Shown here in pieces: positions 24,624 to 25,758 of a stretch of DNA of 25,758 nucleotides (positions within the stretch are counted from its first letter, which is position 1; every line of letters begins with the position of its first letter). Position numbers and translations under genes: made by a program. Source of the DNA: a virus; the IMG/VR virus record IMGVR_UViG_3300021079_000030, positions 1-25,758 of that record. One strand, given 5' to 3'. Below the pieces are notes generated by a model. That model was given only the letters and a program-made list of their open reading frames with translations. It was not told the DNA's origin and did no database searches.

Positions 24624-24848
24624 ATGGACATAAAAACAGCATTAAACAATTATCTTGGAAAATCAGTAAGATATTCTGAGGAAGATAACGGTGATGGAAG
24701 TAAACAAGTTTGTGATTTGGATACTGGAGACTGTTATACAGTAAGAGAAAGAGATGGACTAATTGAAAGAGCAGGACATCAAACAACGGCTAACAGAAAA
24801 GTTAGAGTTGAAACATCAAGAGGAATAAAACAACTTTTAAACGGATAA
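24624..24848 (+). CDS. Conserved-looking small protein of unknown function
   Basis: The 74-residue product is hydrophilic, with an acidic centre (SEEDNGDG, then CDLDTGDC with two cysteines six residues apart) and a basic end (TTANRKVRVETSRGIKQLL). I see no signal peptide, membrane segment or known motif; the two cysteines do not form a CxxC pair. It is the first gene of a two-gene unit with its own TATTTATA motif and ends four bases before the next ATG. Good coding character and tight spacing make it a real gene. I assign no function. Confidence 0.65.
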   Translation: MDIKTALNNYLGKSVRYSEEDNGDGSKQVCDLDTGDCYTVRERDGLIERAGHQTTANRKVRVETSRGIKQLLNG

Positions 24849-24852
24849 AAAC

Positions 24853-25527
24853 ATGAGCTTAGATAAAAAAATTATTAAAGAAATACAAAGATATAGAAGT
24901 ATTGATAAGTATATAATGGAACAAGCATTAGACGCAATACCACCACCACCCCCAGCAGATCTAGCTGGTGATTTAGGCGCTATGGCACCACCAGCCCCTG
25001 ATGCAGGTGCGGCGGCACCACCACCGGCAGCACCACCGGCAGCACCTACAACTCCTCAAACTATTGATGTTGCAAATGATCCTGATGTTGAGAAGATTGA
25101 CGATGATGGTGAATCTGAAGAAAAGAAAGATGATAGTGATGAATCAGGTGAATTAGATATTACAGAGTTAGTTGATTCTCAAAAAAGTATTCAATCAAAA
25201 CAAGATGAATATTTTGAAAACTTATTTGGTCAATTAAATAAATTAGAATCAAGATTAGGTGAGATGGATCAGATTATGTCTAAACTTAATACACTTGAAG
25301 CTAAGATTGAAAAATACAGAGAAAAAACTCCACAAGAAAAATTAGAGTTAAGAACTTATGATTCATATCCGTTCAATCAAAAGTTATCAGATTTTTTTAC
25401 TGATAAGCAAGATGAGATGGAAAAAACAGGAAAACATGATTATGTTTTAACTTCAGATCAAGTTTCAGATATTAATCAAAATGATATTAAAAAATCCTTC
25501 CAACCAACGGAAGACGATTTAATGTAA
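24853..25527 (+). CDS. Pro/Ala-rich, acidic coiled-coil protein (possibly structural or scaffold)
   Basis: The protein has 224 residues. A basic N-terminus (KKIIKEIQRYRS) is followed by a Pro/Ala-rich disordered stretch (30-68, with five prolines at 30-34). Next comes an acidic stretch (about 78-100, KIDDDGESEEKKDDSDES), then a heptad-like coiled coil (about 104-155, with QLNKLESRLGEMDQIMSKLN). The C-terminal part (LELRTYDSYPFNQKLSDFF) looks well folded. The layout recalls phage scaffold, prohead-core or fibre-chaperone proteins, but I cannot name it. It shares a transcript with the 74-residue gene and is followed by a strong terminator. The Pro/Ala stretch is unusually G+C-rich for this genome and includes a perfect 12-bp tandem repeat. 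Confidence 0.7.
   Translation: MSLDKKIIKEIQRYRSIDKYIMEQALDAIPPPPPADLAGDLGAMAPPAPDAGAAAPPPAAPPAAPTTPQTIDVANDPDVEKIDDDGESEEKKDDSDESGELDITELVDSQKSIQSKQDEYFENLFGQLNKLESRLGEMDQIMSKLNTLEAKIEKYREKTPQEKLELRTYDSYPFNQKLSDFFTDKQDEMEKTGKHDYVLTSDQVSDINQNDIKKSFQPTEDDLM
25021..25044 (+). repeat. 12-bp exact tandem repeat, two copies, in Pro/Ala region
   Basis: The unit ccaccggcagca occurs at 25021-25032 and 25033-25044, encoding two Pro-Pro-Ala-Ala units (read in frame). It is a local G+C-rich island. Confidence 0.85.
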
Positions 25528-25542
25528 AAAAAATAAAGTAGT

Positions 25543-25573
25543 AAAAGTCATCGGAAGATGACTTTTTTTATTT
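25543..25573 (+). terminator. Strong intrinsic terminator after the coiled-coil gene
   Basis: A perfect 10-bp stem, aaaagtcatc (25543-25552) with gatgactttt (25557-25566), is closed by a GGAA tetraloop, and the T-run reaches 25569. It follows the stop at 25525-25527 by 15 bases. This is the clearest terminator of the window. Confidence 0.92.
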
Positions 25574-25602
25574 GACATAAGGGATATATTCACTTATATT
25601 TA
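25571..25602 (+). promoter_or_regulatory. Host-type promoter before the probable ssDNA-binding protein
   Basis: TTTG (25571-25574) is followed after 20 bases by TATATTTA (25595-25602), fitting the Bacteroidota -33/-7 consensus with one mismatch. The same DNA also reads as TTGACA (25572-25577), 17 bases, TATATT (25595-25600), a near-perfect sigma-70 promoter. No other TATTTATA copy in the window has a -35-like box, so this gene may also be transcribed early. Confidence 0.6.
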
Positions 25603-25604
25603 TA
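25597..25604 (+). promoter_or_regulatory. TATTTATA late-promoter-like motif, right-edge gene
   Basis: TATTTATA, 20 bases before the ATG at 25625. It overlaps the host-type promoter's -7 box, so it may be that box rather than a separate late element. Confidence 0.45.
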
Positions 25605-25624
25605 GAACAAAAAAACATATAAAT

Positions 25625-25758
25625 ATGAGTAATGTATTAGACGCCGTATTGGCACAGTATGAAAAAACAAAACAACAAGGGGCAGGCCCGCAGTTCAAAA
25701 TGTCGCAAGACGAAAGAATGAAAAAGTATTTCGCTTTAATCCTTAGTGATAAAGAGAA
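25625..25758 (+). CDS. Probable single-strand DNA-binding protein (gp32-like), N-terminal part
   Basis: Only the first 44 codons are inside the window. The sequence begins MSNVLDAVLAQYEKTKQQ and continues through FKMSQDERMKKYFALILSDK. The MSQ-E/D-RMKKYF block followed by a short gap is, from memory, the usual start of gp32-type single-strand DNA-binding proteins in large Bacteroidota phages. The diagnostic OB-fold and zinc motif lie beyond the edge. A gp32 role (covering single-stranded DNA in replication and recombination) would fit the host-type promoter and its independent transcription behind a strong terminator. Treat the name as a hypothesis; a structural protein cannot be excluded. Confidence 0.45.
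   Translation, partial: MSNVLDAVLAQYEKTKQQGAGPQFKMSQDERMKKYFALILSDKE

Overview
The window is part of the genome of a large, A+T-rich, contractile-tailed (T4-like) bacteriophage, read from an uncultured or unnamed virus. It carries a phage tail cluster in virion-assembly order: neck/tail-completion proteins, tail sheath, tail tube, a gp26-like tail assembly protein, tape measure, very large baseplate proteins and a short gp53/LysM-like wedge protein. A Bacteroidota host is the best guess. No clear Shine-Dalgarno precedes the start codons (leaders are A/T-only), and two probable host-type promoters fit the Bacteroidota -33 TTTG / -7 TAnnTTTG pattern with about 20 bases between. This host call is an inference.

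Layout. 1-1024 (minus strand): the start of an SNF2-family helicase, translationally coupled to a small SET-domain methyltransferase. 1071-4160 (plus): a PD-(D/E)XK homing-type endonuclease, a gp14-like neck protein, an HNH endonuclease and a gp15-like tail completion protein. 4157-4318 (minus): a 53-residue ribbon-helix-helix protein. 4439-9119: an oversized tail sheath, a HAD-family hydrolase and the tail tube. 9195-11963: a gp26-like protein whose reading frame appears to continue by ribosomal frameshifting into a C-terminal extension, then the tape measure. 12013-24585: a 1658-residue baseplate protein with an embedded OmpA-like domain, the gp53-like protein and a 2427-residue baseplate hub protein ending in a Thr/Pro linker and an IPT/TIG domain. 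24624-25527: a 74-residue unknown protein and a Pro/Ala-rich acidic coiled-coil protein. 25625 to the edge: start of a probable gp32-type single-strand DNA-binding protein.

Regulation. An 8-base motif, TATTTATA or TATTTATC, stands upstream of nine plus-strand genes or operons and looks like the late promoter of this phage. Hairpins that can act as terminators follow the sheath, HAD, tube, frameshift-extension and coiled-coil genes. The most unusual items are: (a) the tube / gp26-like frameshift / tape measure arrangement; (b) the exact 20-bp promoter repeat flanking the endonuclease gene; (c) the OmpA-like domain inside a baseplate protein; (d) the SET + SNF2 pair; and (e) the late-promoter motif itself.

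No tRNA, rRNA, CRISPR array, insertion sequence or integrase was seen. No gene-free stretch exceeds 300 bases once the small minus-strand gene at 4157-4318 is counted.
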